Shown: positions 18,885 through 28,275, numbered from the stretch's first letter. The stretch: 64,000 bases of DNA from Bacillota bacterium (GCA_029239605.1 JARBUO010000004.1:1-64000); one strand, 5' to 3'. Translations and numbers: made by a program. The notes: generated by a model not told the origin, from the letters alone.

Positions 18885-20941
18885 AAGCATTCCTCCCTGT
18901 TGATGATTTCTATTAATTCATTTCTGATATCAGCGATATCTCCCAGTCTCAAAACATTGATCACATCCACGCTCTCAACCAATGATGCACTGATTTTGCC
19001 AAGCAGCTCCAGAATAAAATCTCTTTCGTTTTTTCTGGCAAGCATGACCAGAATGGTATCAACATTTTCTACAGAGAAGCCTGCGCTTTTCATTTGTATA
19101 AAACGTTCCAGTCTGAAAACCCCTACAAACGGCGCATCAATCTCCTCTGTTCTGATATGGACTAGGGCTACATGGCTTCCTGGGATTACCACGCTGCCCT
19201 TTGCTTCTCTCTTTAAAATCTGGCTTTCCACTCTTTCTGGTTCAGCTATGACACCAGAATCGTTCAGTTCCAGTATAATTTCCCCGATGGTACCGCGAAT
19301 GTCATCAGAGGAAATGGTTTTTAGCTTAAGTTTTTGAAACATGTTGTCCGCCGCATCATAATCCGCTTCTGTCTCATCCTTTTCATTGTTAAAGCCTGCA
19401 TTCCTCGTTTTTTTCAGACCACCGCTTTCTCCCATTTTGTTATTAATCAGCTCGCCGACCCGTTCTACGTCCTTGCTTGGAAGAAACGGAGAAATGAAAA
19501 GGATATCACTCACTGATTTTTTATTAACATCCACCGTAGATAATACGAGATCATAGTTTTCTTTTAATTTCTCATCCATTTCTCTCAGAGAACAGGCATC
19601 GATCTCATCAATTTCGGGAAATTTCGTTTTCAGCTTACCGCACAGGATTTTTACAGTACTGATTCCATTGGGGCAGATTACCAGAACCCGCAGTTTGCTT
19701 TGTATTCCTTGCTGGCGTTCAATGGCCGCCCCAATATGCATTGTTACATAACCGATCTCATTTGCCGGAAGGATTAGATTGTATTTTGAAAAAACCACCT
19801 TGCAGGCATAGTCAACGGCTTCATACAATTCTTTGTAATATTCTTTGATATCGTTTATAATCGGATTCCTTACTTCGAGCCCCATGGTCAGTCTGTATAA
19901 TGCGGGATTGATATGCTGTCCCAGACCACTGATCAGTTGGTTGTCCCGTGCAATTGGAATATTGATCCGTTTACTTGTGATGGACACGATTTCCCAAACT
20001 GCATCTTCCAGGTCGAAGCCCAGCTCTTTTGGTATCTTGTCTTCTTCGCTGTATATATTTCTATCCTCCATCAGATGAATTGCCAGATAGGCAAGTTCAC
20101 TTTCGGGAAGTTCAATTTCATTTTCATGCAGTAAATTTTTAAGATCTCTGATAATTGAGAATTCATTCATGAACAAGGTATCTTTGATGATATCCTCCGG
20201 CAGTTCAATTGCCATATTGCTGCGGGTTCTTTCAATGGCCAGCAGCAGATGAATGAAGGTACTGAAATTATCTACATCGTTATCCTTCAGCATTCTGCTT
20301 TCGGAGTACAGTTGTTTCATCATGCTTTTCACACTTGCTACAAGTTTTTTGCCAAAAGTGACTTCAAAAAAAGCATGGAGAGAATAATCGTTGTTATCCT
20401 CATACAAAAAAGCCAATAGCTCGCTTATGGACTTGTAATTATACAGAAGTTCTGCAAAAGCGTTTCTTTTACTCCAGTCGGAGCCAATGATCTCAAGACC
20501 ATATCCCCTTCTTCTGACAAGTTTTAAATTCTTCGTCTTAAGCCAGCCTTCAATTTTATCAAGGTAAAATATAATGGTGCCTTCAACCACGTTGAATTGA
20601 GAACCAAAGTATGCTGATTTGATGGGCTCTTTCGCAAGGAGCAGCTGTGCTGTAATCAGGACTTGTCGTTGTTCCTGGGTCAGCAGCCATAGAGGAGGAA
20701 TTCCGTCAAATACTTTCCGTATGGTTTCAATATCACTCTGATTCCCTCTGATTACTAAATTATCACCGTTTTTGAAGATATGCAGCTTGTATTTCTTAAG
20801 CCAGTCATTGATGGAAGCCAACTCTCGCATAATGGTGCGTTCGCTGACATCAATTTGATGAGAAAGATCCTTGATGGACAAAGGACCTTTTTCAATCAGA
20901 TTACTTAATATGAACTTCTGTCTGACAGTAAAAGCATCCAT
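18881..20941 (-). CDS. mtlR: PRD-containing BglG/MtlR-type transcriptional activator
   Basis: About 686 residues. An N-terminal HTH_11 (KDLSHQIDVSERTIMRELASI) and a Mga-like helix-turn-helix are followed by two PTS regulation domains (histidines in HLLLAIERTR, YLAIHLMEDR, QHINPALYRL, YVTMHIGAAIERQ). An EIIB-like segment (RVLVICPNGISTVKIL) and a C-terminal EIIA-like domain (IPGSHVALVHIRT) follow. Proteins of this build activate mannitol-type operons and are controlled by phosphorylation from HPr and EIIB. ATG 20941 is preferred over GTG 20950 by its spacing from GGGGTG. The gene lies between mtlA and the EIIA gene, a common arrangement. Confidence 0.92.
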   Translation of the reverse strand: MDAFTVRQKFILSNLIEKGPLSIKDLSHQIDVSERTIMRELASINDWLKKYKLHIFKNGDNLVIRGNQSDIETIRKVFDGIPPLWLLTQEQRQVLITAQLLLAKEPIKSAYFGSQFNVVEGTIIFYLDKIEGWLKTKNLKLVRRRGYGLEIIGSDWSKRNAFAELLYNYKSISELLAFLYEDNNDYSLHAFFEVTFGKKLVASVKSMMKQLYSESRMLKDNDVDNFSTFIHLLLAIERTRSNMAIELPEDIIKDTLFMNEFSIIRDLKNLLHENEIELPESELAYLAIHLMEDRNIYSEEDKIPKELGFDLEDAVWEIVSITSKRINIPIARDNQLISGLGQHINPALYRLTMGLEVRNPIINDIKEYYKELYEAVDYACKVVFSKYNLILPANEIGYVTMHIGAAIERQQGIQSKLRVLVICPNGISTVKILCGKLKTKFPEIDEIDACSLREMDEKLKENYDLVLSTVDVNKKSVSDILFISPFLPSKDVERVGELINNKMGESGGLKKTRNAGFNNEKDETEADYDAADNMFQKLKLKTISSDDIRGTIGEIILELNDSGVIAEPERVESQILKREAKGSVVIPGSHVALVHIRTEEIDAPFVGVFRLERFIQMKSAGFSVENVDTILVMLARKNERDFILELLGKISASLVESVDVINVLRLGDIADIRNELIEIINREECL

Positions 20942-20971
20942 ACCGTTCACACCCCATTCTTCATTTTGTCA

Positions 20972-21010
20972 GCGGCTCCAAATCCTGCTTAATGCAGAAT
21001 CCGGAGCCGC
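20972..21010 (-). repeat. Long hairpin between mtlA and mtlR
   Basis: GCGGCTCC and GGAGCCGC pair, with ATTCTGC/GCAGGAT pairing inside. No T-run follows on the minus strand. It may stabilise the mtlA mRNA end or attenuate downstream genes rather than terminate fully. Confidence 0.55.
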
Positions 21011-21047
21011 CAAACTCAAAGGTTCTCACTTTATTTTACGGTGACGG

Positions 21048-22490
21048 CTATTTCTTAAACCTGCTCAAATATTCGTCGTAAGCCGTCTGCTCGAGGAAAT
21101 TCTTTACCGTGACGATTTCTGCATTTGGTGCAACCTGTGCTGCTCTGGCAGCCAGGCTTTCCTGCGTAAAGATAACCTCTGTATTAGCAGGCACTGCATT
21201 TACCGCTGAATGTTTTACTTCAATTGCAAGTCCGGCTTCCTTAATCTTTTTCTTCAGAATGGATTCTCCCATAGCAGAGGAACCCATACCTGCTTCACAT
21301 GCGAATACAATAATTTTGGGTACATTCGTGCTTAATGCTGGGGCACTTACATTTGAAGTCTGCTGTCCCTTGCTTTCTGCTTTCATCATGGCAGTTAAAT
21401 TCTTCGCCATATTCAGAGAATCCTGATCCATTTCTCCCATGGACTTATCTCTCTTAAGGATTACAGAAGCGATGAGGAAGGATACGATTCCGCCTACTAC
21501 GATTCCTGCAAGTACCGGCAGGTGGCCGCCTTTTGGAGACATAGCCATCTGTGCGAAGATGCTTCCGGGAGATGGAGTGGCAACCAGTCCGGCATTCAGC
21601 AATACGAAGGTGAAGTTCGCACTGATTCCGCCGCCGATTGCAGCGAGGATGAGAATTGGCTTCATGAGTATGTATGGGAAATATACTTCATGAATACCGC
21701 CGAGGAAATGAATGATTGCAGCACCTGGTGCAGACTGTCTTGCAGCTCCCTTTCCGAAGATACAGTATGCCAGAAGGATACCCATACCAGGACCCGGATT
21801 GCTTTCCAGCAGGAAGAATACCGATTTGCCCATTTCTGTCACTTGCTGGATTCCTAGAGGTCCTAAAACGCCGAAGTTAATCGCGTTGTTCAGGAACAGA
21901 ATTTTACCAGGCTCAATAACAATGGCGATGAGAGGAAGAAGTCCTGCTTCGGTTACTGCTGCTGCAATATTGCCCAATGTTGTTGAAATTCCAGTTACAA
22001 TTGGTTCAGCCACCAGGAACGCAAAGATGGATATAAGCGCGCCCAGAATACCGGCGGAAAAAGTATCTACAAGCATTTCAAACCCTGTACGGATTTTACC
22101 TTCAACGAGCTGGTCGAACTTTTTGATGATCCAGCCGCCCAAAGGCCCCATGATCATACCGCCAAGGATCATTGGAATATCAGAACCAACAATAATACCA
22201 CATGTCGCAATTGCACCGACGACACCGCCTCTGATCCCATGTACCAGTCTTCCGCCTGTGAAACCAACCAAAATCGGTATCAACCATTTAATCATAGGAC
22301 CAACCATTACGGCAAGTTTTTCACTTGGGGTCCATCCTGTAGGGATAACAAACATTGTGATAAGACCCCAGGCGAGGATTGCTCCGATATTCGGTATGAT
22401 CATACCGGCCATGAAGCCCCCGAATTTTTGTGTAGAAGCCTTAAAATTAGACTTCTTGTTCACAACCGTTTCGGCTTTAACATTACTCAT
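21048..22490 (-). CDS. mtlA: PTS mannitol-type transporter EIICB
   Basis: A 480-residue membrane protein. The EIIC domain (to about residue 345) has [49 protein letters not shown] and [18 protein letters not shown], all mannitol EIIC signatures. A linker leads to an EIIB domain with the phosphorylated cysteine in [15 protein letters not shown]. No EIIA domain is fused; it is encoded separately at 18444. First gene of the operon, preceded by a ribosome binding site AAGGAGG. Confidence 0.93.
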   Translation of the reverse strand: MSNVKAETVVNKKSNFKASTQKFGGFMAGMIIPNIGAILAWGLITMFVIPTGWTPSEKLAVMVGPMIKWLIPILVGFTGGRLVHGIRGGVVGAIATCGIIVGSDIPMILGGMIMGPLGGWIIKKFDQLVEGKIRTGFEMLVDTFSAGILGALISIFAFLVAEPIVTGISTTLGNIAAAVTEAGLLPLIAIVIEPGKILFLNNAINFGVLGPLGIQQVTEMGKSVFFLLESNPGPGMGILLAYCIFGKGAARQSAPGAAIIHFLGGIHEVYFPYILMKPILILAAIGGGISANFTFVLLNAGLVATPSPGSIFAQMAMSPKGGHLPVLAGIVVGGIVSFLIASVILKRDKSMGEMDQDSLNMAKNLTAMMKAESKGQQTSNVSAPALSTNVPKIIVFACEAGMGSSAMGESILKKKIKEAGLAIEVKHSAVNAVPANTEVIFTQESLAARAAQVAPNAEIVTVKNFLEQTAYDEYLSRFKK

Positions 22491-22518
22491 AGCTTTACCT
22501 CCTTTTTATTTTACCCTA

Positions 22519-22547
22519 ATAGTAAACGCAAGAGTAACGAGATGCAA
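22519..22547 (-). promoter_or_regulatory. mtlA: Probable promoter of the mannitol-type PTS operon
   Basis: On the minus strand TTGCAT (22542-22547) and TACTAT (22519-22524) are 17 bp apart, about 30 bp upstream of the mtlA start. The weak -35 is in keeping with dependence on an activator such as the MtlR-type protein. Confidence 0.5.
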
Positions 22548-22639
22548 TTTAAAGAAAACCAATCTTGTCATAGGTTGCTTTTGACAATTTTGATAATTCA
22601 GTTATTATAATGGTTTCAACTGGATTTAATTATAACAAA

Positions 22640-22677
22640 AAAATTCGAAGCACTGCACAATCATTTGCAATGCTTCG
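22640..22677 (-). terminator. Terminator after the FkbM methyltransferase gene
   Basis: CGAAGCATTGC and GCAGTGCTTCG pair across a ten-base loop. On the minus strand AATTTTTTTG follows. It lies 69 bp past the FkbM-type gene and separates it from the PTS operon. Confidence 0.85.
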
Positions 22678-22745
22678 GAAATTTGTTCTTATTGATGAAG
22701 AGGATCAGATGAAATTCTATAAGTTCAGTTTCATTCTTGTCGGCA

Positions 22746-23768
22746 TTATATTGCATAAAGTACGTATTCCGTCGGCAACAACGGATAACCATAATAGCGA
22801 ATGTAGAATCGATAAGTTGGATCCGTTTCATCTATAATCCGCGCCAGCTTCCAAAGGTCCTTGTGATTATGATAAGCGCTGAGCGCAAGCTTAGGATGAT
22901 ACTCTTTGATCTTTTTTTGACATCCCATAAGCGCCTGTTCTTCCGCGCCTTCGATATCCATTTTGATAAAGGTAACAGGCCCTTCAATGTCCTCATCGAT
23001 GGCCACCGTCGGGATTTCGATGGAGCCTGCTTGAGAAAGCTGATTGACAGAGGAAACTCCATCCTGGGCCAGGTAGAGAATACCATTTTTATCGCCCACG
23101 CCCATGCTTTTCACCTCTACATTTTTTAGGTTAAAAGACTCTACATTCTTATGAATTTTCTCAACATTAGCAGGTACGATTTCATAACAGTAGATCTTCT
23201 TGTAGCAATCCCTGCCGTACATATTGGTATACTCAATCAGTGAATCGCCGATGTATGCGCCCACGTCCACAAAAACTTCGTTATCATCACAATGTATTAA
23301 ATCGAAATCATAATACTGTGAGAAGCACTTGTCGCAAATACTGCTAATGAGAGCTTTGTCCGTTTTCAGCCAGTAGGTTAAAATATTGAGCAGAATCTTT
23401 TTGGAACGATAGTCTCCAAGACGTTGGTACAGCCATTCGAAATCCTGTTTATGGTTTACCAGCGCATCCGCCCTGTTTTCTATCAAATCATAGATCCCTT
23501 TCTCGGGATCATATCCTCCCCAAAAACTACTATATTTGTTATAATAATTAACGATTGCCTGATAGCTACCCGGATCTGTTATTTTCTGATGAAGTAAATT
23601 CTGTTTGATTGCATCCTTGATCTCACCCAGACTTCGTTGACCGATATAGTCCATCAGCCGTCCGAAGTATTTATCTGCCTGGATGGATACCCCTTCATTT
23701 CGTACTGGGTATCCGCAGGCCGGCCTTGTTTGATCCTCCGTTTCCGAAGGAATTTTATTCGATGACAT
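22746..23768 (-). CDS. FkbM family methyltransferase
   Basis: About 340 residues. The SAM-binding motif is VFVDVGAYIGDSLIEYT, and the FkbM hallmark FIKMDIEGAEEQALMG follows about 100 residues later. The N-terminal 120 residues are an uncharacterised helical extension. The second ATG (MSSNKIPSE) is preferred because GAGGGAGATC precedes it. FkbM proteins O-methylate sugars, glycans or secondary metabolites. It is the last gene of the ANTAR-leader transcript group; its target is unknown. Confidence 0.8.
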   Translation of the reverse strand: MSSNKIPSETEDQTRPACGYPVRNEGVSIQADKYFGRLMDYIGQRSLGEIKDAIKQNLLHQKITDPGSYQAIVNYYNKYSSFWGGYDPEKGIYDLIENRADALVNHKQDFEWLYQRLGDYRSKKILLNILTYWLKTDKALISSICDKCFSQYYDFDLIHCDDNEVFVDVGAYIGDSLIEYTNMYGRDCYKKIYCYEIVPANVEKIHKNVESFNLKNVEVKSMGVGDKNGILYLAQDGVSSVNQLSQAGSIEIPTVAIDEDIEGPVTFIKMDIEGAEEQALMGCQKKIKEYHPKLALSAYHNHKDLWKLARIIDETDPTYRFYIRYYGYPLLPTEYVLYAI

Positions 23769-23890
23769 ATGATCTCCCTCTTTTATTTTCATAGTGGTAC
23801 CGGAACCTTAATTATCATATTATTCCGTTCAATGAAAAAAAGAGACACGTTCCTGTAAAATATAGAAGCGGTAACATCAAGGAACCATCA

Positions 23891-24502
23891 TTAATTGTTA
23901 ATCTTTTGTGCATCCAGTATAAATAAAGACGCATCCTTACCCATGAAAATCTTTTCTCCGCTGTAGAAGGTTTTAGACTGAATTTTTCTGTATCCAATTT
24001 CAGATAATCGTTCACTTAACTCAGTTTGATTAAAACCGTTATGAACCAAATCGGACTCAATCGCTTCATTTTTATCAAAATCAACAATCAGCAAATGGCC
24101 TTCAGGATTTAATACCTCATAGAGCCTTGACAGAACTGGCTGAATTTCCTTAATATGAAGCAGCACCTGAGCCATGAAAATGTAATCTGCGTGGAGGTCT
24201 GACCGAATGCCAGTCTCAAAATCGAAACATAAAATGTCCGCATTTTTAATCTCACTCACGGCAATTTTCTGGGTAATCTGGTCAAGCATACTCTGTGCAG
24301 TGTCCAGAAACAACACGCTCTTGAATTCGTTGATTAGTTCAATTCCCACCAGACCCGTCCCGCATCCGAAATCAATGGCGCTTTTGTTTTTCCCATCTGT
24401 GATATATTCACGGATGGCATTTGATATCATCTTTGCAATCTCGATTCTTTCCGTTGTATCATATTTTTCTGCTATTTGTTCGAAAGCTTCTGTGTTTCCC
24501 AT
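23891..24502 (-). CDS. Class I SAM-dependent methyltransferase
   Basis: A 203-residue Rossmann methyltransferase. Motif I is AIDFGCGTGLVGIEL; ILCFDFETG and IFMAQVLLHIKEIQ follow in Methyltransf_11/25 order. LLIVDFDKNEA is the post-motif region. The substrate is not evident; ubiquinone/tocopherol-type and heavy-metal-resistance-type enzymes share this pattern. It sits between the NapH-like gene and the FkbM gene on the same strand. Confidence 0.82.
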   Translation of the reverse strand: MGNTEAFEQIAEKYDTTERIEIAKMISNAIREYITDGKNKSAIDFGCGTGLVGIELINEFKSVLFLDTAQSMLDQITQKIAVSEIKNADILCFDFETGIRSDLHADYIFMAQVLLHIKEIQPVLSRLYEVLNPEGHLLIVDFDKNEAIESDLVHNGFNQTELSERLSEIGYRKIQSKTFYSGEKIFMGKDASLFILDAQKINN

Positions 24503-24555
24503 TATTTTTTCTCCATCCTTCTTCTATTATTATTTCCTGATTGAACCAGACTATT

Positions 24556-25512
24556 TTACCGATAATTCAGTCGCTCTGCGATGCCTGCATCCAAACCAAG
24601 CGTTACTGAAATAGCAGCTTTCGGACATTCATAGGTACAGGTACTGCACCAGATGCATTCAGTGGATAAGATTCTTTGGTCATGAATCTTATACTCCAGC
24701 AGCTTCACATCCATTGGGCACACCTTTTCGCATTTACCGCAATCGATACATTTTGCAGGGTCAATCTTTATCTTGAGCAATGCAAATCTGGACGTAATCT
24801 TTTGAAATACCGGGATTGGACATAAATATTTACAAAAAGCCCTGTTGTCTTTTAAGTGGTATGCCAAAACAATACCTGCACTGTAGAACAAAATATTGCC
24901 GCCAACGAGCCAATAAAGCTCAGTCGTTGATTGTGGCTCAACCGGAACTTTCAGCACATACCAGATCAGAAGAACCAAACTCAAAGAAAGAAAGAAGTAG
25001 AGGTACCGAATGATGCCAAGATACCGGATTCGTTTCTGCTGCGGCTGTTTATATGGAAGCAAATCGAGAATCATGGCCGTCCAGCAGGTATAGCTGCACC
25101 ATGCCCTCCCGAAAATAAGAGGCCCTGCAATCTTTGCAATCAGATAGTGCATGGTAGCTGCGGCAAACACACCGGACAGAAACAGCATAAAGAATCCTTC
25201 GATCTGCATGTTTTCTCTGCCTACAAAGCCAAGAAAAAACAGCATATAACATCCAACTAAAATCTGAGATGTTCTCCTGCCCCACGCCTTATGCTTTTTC
25301 GGCAGCGTCTGAATGAAAAAGATACCAATTGCTACCGAAGTTCCTATATAACCGAAATTGAACAAATAGAAGCCTACTCCTGTCTGTAACGAAAGAAAAA
25401 TTGCCAGTCCCCAAAATATAACAAGAAAAACAGCAGGTAATATCATGTTTTTCAACGAAAGGTCCCACTTATCCTCTCGCTTATTATTCCACTTTTTCTC
25501 ATAATGCTCCAT
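24556..25512 (-). CDS. NapH/NosR-like membrane ferredoxin protein
   Basis: A 318-residue membrane protein with about six hydrophobic helices. RAWCSYTCW (Cys pair), AFCKYLCPIPVFQKI and two 4Fe-4S clusters (CIDCGKCEKVCPMD and CIWCSTCTYECPKA) give the NapH/YccM/NosR layout. Such proteins move electrons from quinol or ferredoxin to periplasmic redox partners. No nitrate or nitrous oxide reductase genes are nearby, so the partner is unknown. It lies two genes after the ANTAR leader. Confidence 0.88.
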   Translation of the reverse strand: MEHYEKKWNNKREDKWDLSLKNMILPAVFLVIFWGLAIFLSLQTGVGFYLFNFGYIGTSVAIGIFFIQTLPKKHKAWGRRTSQILVGCYMLFFLGFVGRENMQIEGFFMLFLSGVFAAATMHYLIAKIAGPLIFGRAWCSYTCWTAMILDLLPYKQPQQKRIRYLGIIRYLYFFLSLSLVLLIWYVLKVPVEPQSTTELYWLVGGNILFYSAGIVLAYHLKDNRAFCKYLCPIPVFQKITSRFALLKIKIDPAKCIDCGKCEKVCPMDVKLLEYKIHDQRILSTECIWCSTCTYECPKAAISVTLGLDAGIAERLNYR

Positions 25513-25635
25513 CTGTAATCCTCCCGAACATATTGTTTACAAGAAATCACAACGGATATTTTATCGATTTCCTGCACTGAATACAAGTATATTCGGTAAA
25601 AATTAACAGGTAAATATAATTGGATTAGAATTGAA

Positions 25636-25887
25636 TTAAAAAAGATCATTCACCGTAAGATTTACTTTCTCTCCCTGATTGTGAGCAATGAGAACACCAA
25701 TGGGAATTGACTCCCGGGAAGGGGATACGAATCCAAATAACGAATCACGAAAAGACGGGCTTCCTTTTCGCTTCATAGCAAACAGGACAAATGAATCGAA
25801 GTCCTCCTGATCAATAAATTCATTGTGCGGTTCGTAATCACGCTCTTGCTCCATCAATTCTTTCGCTGATAGTACAATCCTTTCCAT
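25636..25887 (-). CDS. Small conserved-looking hypothetical protein (83 aa)
   Basis: An 83-residue acidic protein (MERIVLSAKELMEQERDYEP, later GVLIAHNQGEKVNL). The AGGTGGG site seven bases before ATG supports translation. There is no membrane segment, cysteine motif or known domain that I recognise. It is the first gene after the ANTAR-type antitermination leader, hence probably the direct target of that control. Confidence 0.6.
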   Translation of the reverse strand: MERIVLSAKELMEQERDYEPHNEFIDQEDFDSFVLFAMKRKGSPSFRDSLFGFVSPSRESIPIGVLIAHNQGEKVNLTVNDLF

Positions 25888-25977
25888 GTCTAACCCACCT
25901 TACCCTTTCTTTACCTGAAAACTGACCTCATACTCTTTAACTTGCTTTACGGGAGAATGCTTTTCATCATTCACAAC

Positions 25978-26053
25978 AAAAAAAGCCCTCATGGCATAAC
26001 AAAATAATGCCACAAAAGCTTCGATGCTTTCATAGGTACGCCGTTGCACCTAT
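25978..26053 (-). ncRNA. ANTAR-responsive antitermination leader (twin hexaloop hairpins overlapping a terminator)
   Basis: Read on the minus strand. Hairpin P1 (26032-26053) is ATAGGTGC-AACGGC-GTACCTAT. Hairpin P2 (26015-26030) is AAAGC-ATCGAA-GCTTT. Both loops are six bases with A at position 1 and G at position 4, the known recognition pattern of ANTAR proteins such as EutV. A terminator follows: AAGCTTTTGTGGCAT pairs over 15 positions (with wobbles) with ATGCCATGAGGGCTT, then a T-run (25978-25984). Its 5' arm reuses the 3' arm of P2, so P2 and the terminator exclude each other. Binding of the ANTAR regulator encoded upstream would favour read-through. Confidence 0.85.
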
Positions 26054-26074
26054 ACGATATTCATTTCTAAGAAT

Positions 26075-26103
26075 ATTCTATAAAACAGACTGATTTTTGT
26101 CAA
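26075..26103 (-). promoter_or_regulatory. Sigma-A promoter driving the ANTAR leader
   Basis: TTGACA (26098-26103) and TAGAAT (26075-26080) are separated by 17 bp on the minus strand, just past the kinase stop. Transcription would start near 26068, about 15 bases before hairpin P1. Confidence 0.85.
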
Positions 26104-26114
26104 GTAATCTCAAC

Positions 26115-27620
26115 TTAAACTTTAAAGGCAAATGAAGTGCGCGTTCCCTCTTCTCCTGATTGAACAATCAGTTTCCCGGCAAGTTTTTCTTTTACATAAG
26201 TTTTTACAATCATTAGTCCAAGGCTGTCCCTGCTGATCTGATCAGGATCATAACCAACTCCATTGTCCTTAACTTCAATGACCTTGATATCACCATTGCT
26301 GATGGTCTTGATTCGGATTTGCCCACTCGGTTTCCCTGGGAAAGCGTACTTAACAGAATTTTGAAGCAGCTCATTTACCACCAGAGCGACGACTGTGGAT
26401 TTGTCACTGTCCAAATAAAAGTCATCACCGGACACATGAATCTCCAAGGGAGTTGCAGCTGAAATGATCATCCCTTGTTTCAGAGAATTCAACACCTCCA
26501 AAATCGAAGCCTGATTCCCGTTTTTTCTGGATAGAAGATCGTGGGTTACAGCAATGCTGAGAATGCGATTGATACTCTCAGAAAGAATCATCCGGGCTTC
26601 CGGATCTTTACAGATGCGTCCCTGTAGCCTGAGCAATGAGGCAACTGTTTGCAGGTTGTTTTTGATACGATGATGGATTTCCCGATACGTAACCAGATAG
26701 TTGTTGATCTCATTCTCATATTTGATGATTTCTGAGATATCATCAATAAAAACCACAATTTCTATCGGGTGACGTTTTGTGATCGCAATTCGAATATTAT
26801 ATGATTTGTTTCCGATGGAGATCTTTTCTTCCTTGCAGAGCATATTATCGGTTGGTTCACACAAACTTCTGTCTTCCCGCAGACCACTGTCTTGTAGCAT
26901 TGCCAGATCTTCAAAATGGACCGAGGAAAAATTTAAGCTGTCATAATGCAGCGATTCTATTGATCGATATCCAAATTCTTTATAAATTGCGTCCGCAAAT
27001 CGATTGTAATAAATAAGATATCCAGTTTCGTCAAATACGAGAACACCTTCCCTGATCTGCAGTCTTTCGTCTCCACTGCCAAAGCCAAAAATGGAAAGCA
27101 TGGTTTCTGTCAAATCGGTGTGATTGTACGGTGGCTTCTTATCAACAGACGAGTCTCTCGGATTTGTACTGAGCGGTTTCTCCAGCAACAGAACGGCTAC
27201 AACCATTTTTTCATGAAGAATAGGGATCACTGTTTGTTTCGCCAGGACCTCACTTCCGTCTTTCCCATAGCTGATTCCTATCACCTCATGGGTTTCCTCT
27301 CCCAAATCAAAGGTTCTGAAAACAGCCGGTTCATTTTCTCTCAGAACGATATAATCCAGAAAGGTTGTTTCATCAGTGTAGATTGACTTTTTGCTGAAGG
27401 ATTCCGCTACCACCACAGCCTTTTCTTCATTATGTATTTTGATATCAATATAAGCATCACAATCTGTTACCAGATTAAAGTAATGGAGTGTTTTGGCAAC
27501 ATCCAGTATTGACTCAATTTCGTCATTTCCAAGCAGCGTATGTTCTTTGCACTTCTTTATAATAAACTCTTGATTGAAATCATTTCTCATTTGTTCTCTC
27601 GTTGCTTTCCCTTTTCTCAC
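26115..27620 (-). CDS. Sensor histidine kinase, EutW-like (HisKA_2)
   Basis: A 501-residue soluble kinase. The N-terminal about 180 residues resemble the GAF/PAS-like H_kinase_N sensor domain, followed by a PAS domain (FDETGYLIYYNRFADAIYKEFGY). The HisKA_2 box is REIHHRIKNNLQTVASLLRLQ, with the phospho-accepting histidine, and the ATPase has VVNELLQNSVKYAF and VKDNGVGYD. No membrane segment is seen, so the signal is cytosolic. The GTG start overlaps the regulator's TGA (ATGTGA) and has GGAGGG upstream. The set-up matches EutW with EutV, though no ethanolamine genes lie in the window. Confidence 0.9.
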   Translation of the reverse strand: MRKGKATREQMRNDFNQEFIIKKCKEHTLLGNDEIESILDVAKTLHYFNLVTDCDAYIDIKIHNEEKAVVVAESFSKKSIYTDETTFLDYIVLRENEPAVFRTFDLGEETHEVIGISYGKDGSEVLAKQTVIPILHEKMVVAVLLLEKPLSTNPRDSSVDKKPPYNHTDLTETMLSIFGFGSGDERLQIREGVLVFDETGYLIYYNRFADAIYKEFGYRSIESLHYDSLNFSSVHFEDLAMLQDSGLREDRSLCEPTDNMLCKEEKISIGNKSYNIRIAITKRHPIEIVVFIDDISEIIKYENEINNYLVTYREIHHRIKNNLQTVASLLRLQGRICKDPEARMILSESINRILSIAVTHDLLSRKNGNQASILEVLNSLKQGMIISAATPLEIHVSGDDFYLDSDKSTVVALVVNELLQNSVKYAFPGKPSGQIRIKTISNGDIKVIEVKDNGVGYDPDQISRDSLGLMIVKTYVKEKLAGKLIVQSGEEGTRTSFAFKV

Positions 27621-28192
27621 ATCGCTTTCCCTCCGGCCATGAGTAAGGTCTCACAAATCATTCGTATGGAACAGCCCTTCTCCATACTGAGGGTACGAAG
27701 GTACTTATATGCCGCTTCTTCACTGATTCCGCGGGTTGCCATTAACATGCCTTTGCACTTTTCAATATACTTGCGGTCGTCCAGTTTTTGCATCAGCTCT
27801 TCTGCTTTCCGTTCTAATTCCTCCGCTTCCAACGCTCGTCCATAAGCGATTTCCAAAGAAGGAATGAGGCTTTTCTCATCCAGAGGTTTTGAAAGGTAGC
27901 CAAATGCACCTATTTTTTTCGCTTCATCCACAAACTCTTTGTCCGAGTAAGCAGTCAAAAAAACAATCGATCTGCACAGCTTCTCTTTGCTGATTGCTTT
28001 CGCCGCAGAGATTCCATCCAAGTTCGGCATATTAATATCCATAAGTACCAGATCAGGATGTTTGACCTTGCATAAAGTAATGGCATCAAAACCGTCACAT
28101 CCTTCTCCAACAACATCATATCCTGCATCCTCTAGCATACATTTCAAATCCATTCGTGTAATAGGTTCATCTTCAACGATAACAATTCTCAT
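27617..28192 (-). CDS. Response regulator with ANTAR RNA-binding domain (EutV-like)
   Basis: A 191-residue protein. The receiver domain has IVIVEDEPITRMDL, the phospho-acceptor in DLVLMDINMPNLDG, TAYSD and the lysine in GYLSKPL. A coiled-coil linker leads to an ANTAR domain (IEKCKGMLMATRGISEEAAYKYLRTLSMEKGCSI). ANTAR regulators act on nascent RNA to prevent termination when phosphorylated. The MRIVIVEDE start follows GAGGG. It is coupled to its kinase gene, and a matching RNA target lies right after the kinase. Confidence 0.93.
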   Translation of the reverse strand: MRIVIVEDEPITRMDLKCMLEDAGYDVVGEGCDGFDAITLCKVKHPDLVLMDINMPNLDGISAAKAISKEKLCRSIVFLTAYSDKEFVDEAKKIGAFGYLSKPLDEKSLIPSLEIAYGRALEAEELERKAEELMQKLDDRKYIEKCKGMLMATRGISEEAAYKYLRTLSMEKGCSIRMICETLLMAGGKAM

Positions 28193-28275
28193 AAAAAGCC
28201 CTCTTCTGTCTGATTGAACATGAACGGAAATCAACATCAACCAGCTTATTTTCTTTCTCTTTTTCCACAAATAAC

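Noticed and set aside
21712-22584. 290-aa plus-strand frame opposite mtlA
   Set aside because: Antisense shadow; no ribosome binding site and proline/isoleucine-rich nonsense.
22581-22611. Plus-strand TTGACA and TATAAT upstream of mtlA
   Set aside because: Spacing is 19 bp and no plus-strand gene follows; likely chance in AT-rich DNA.
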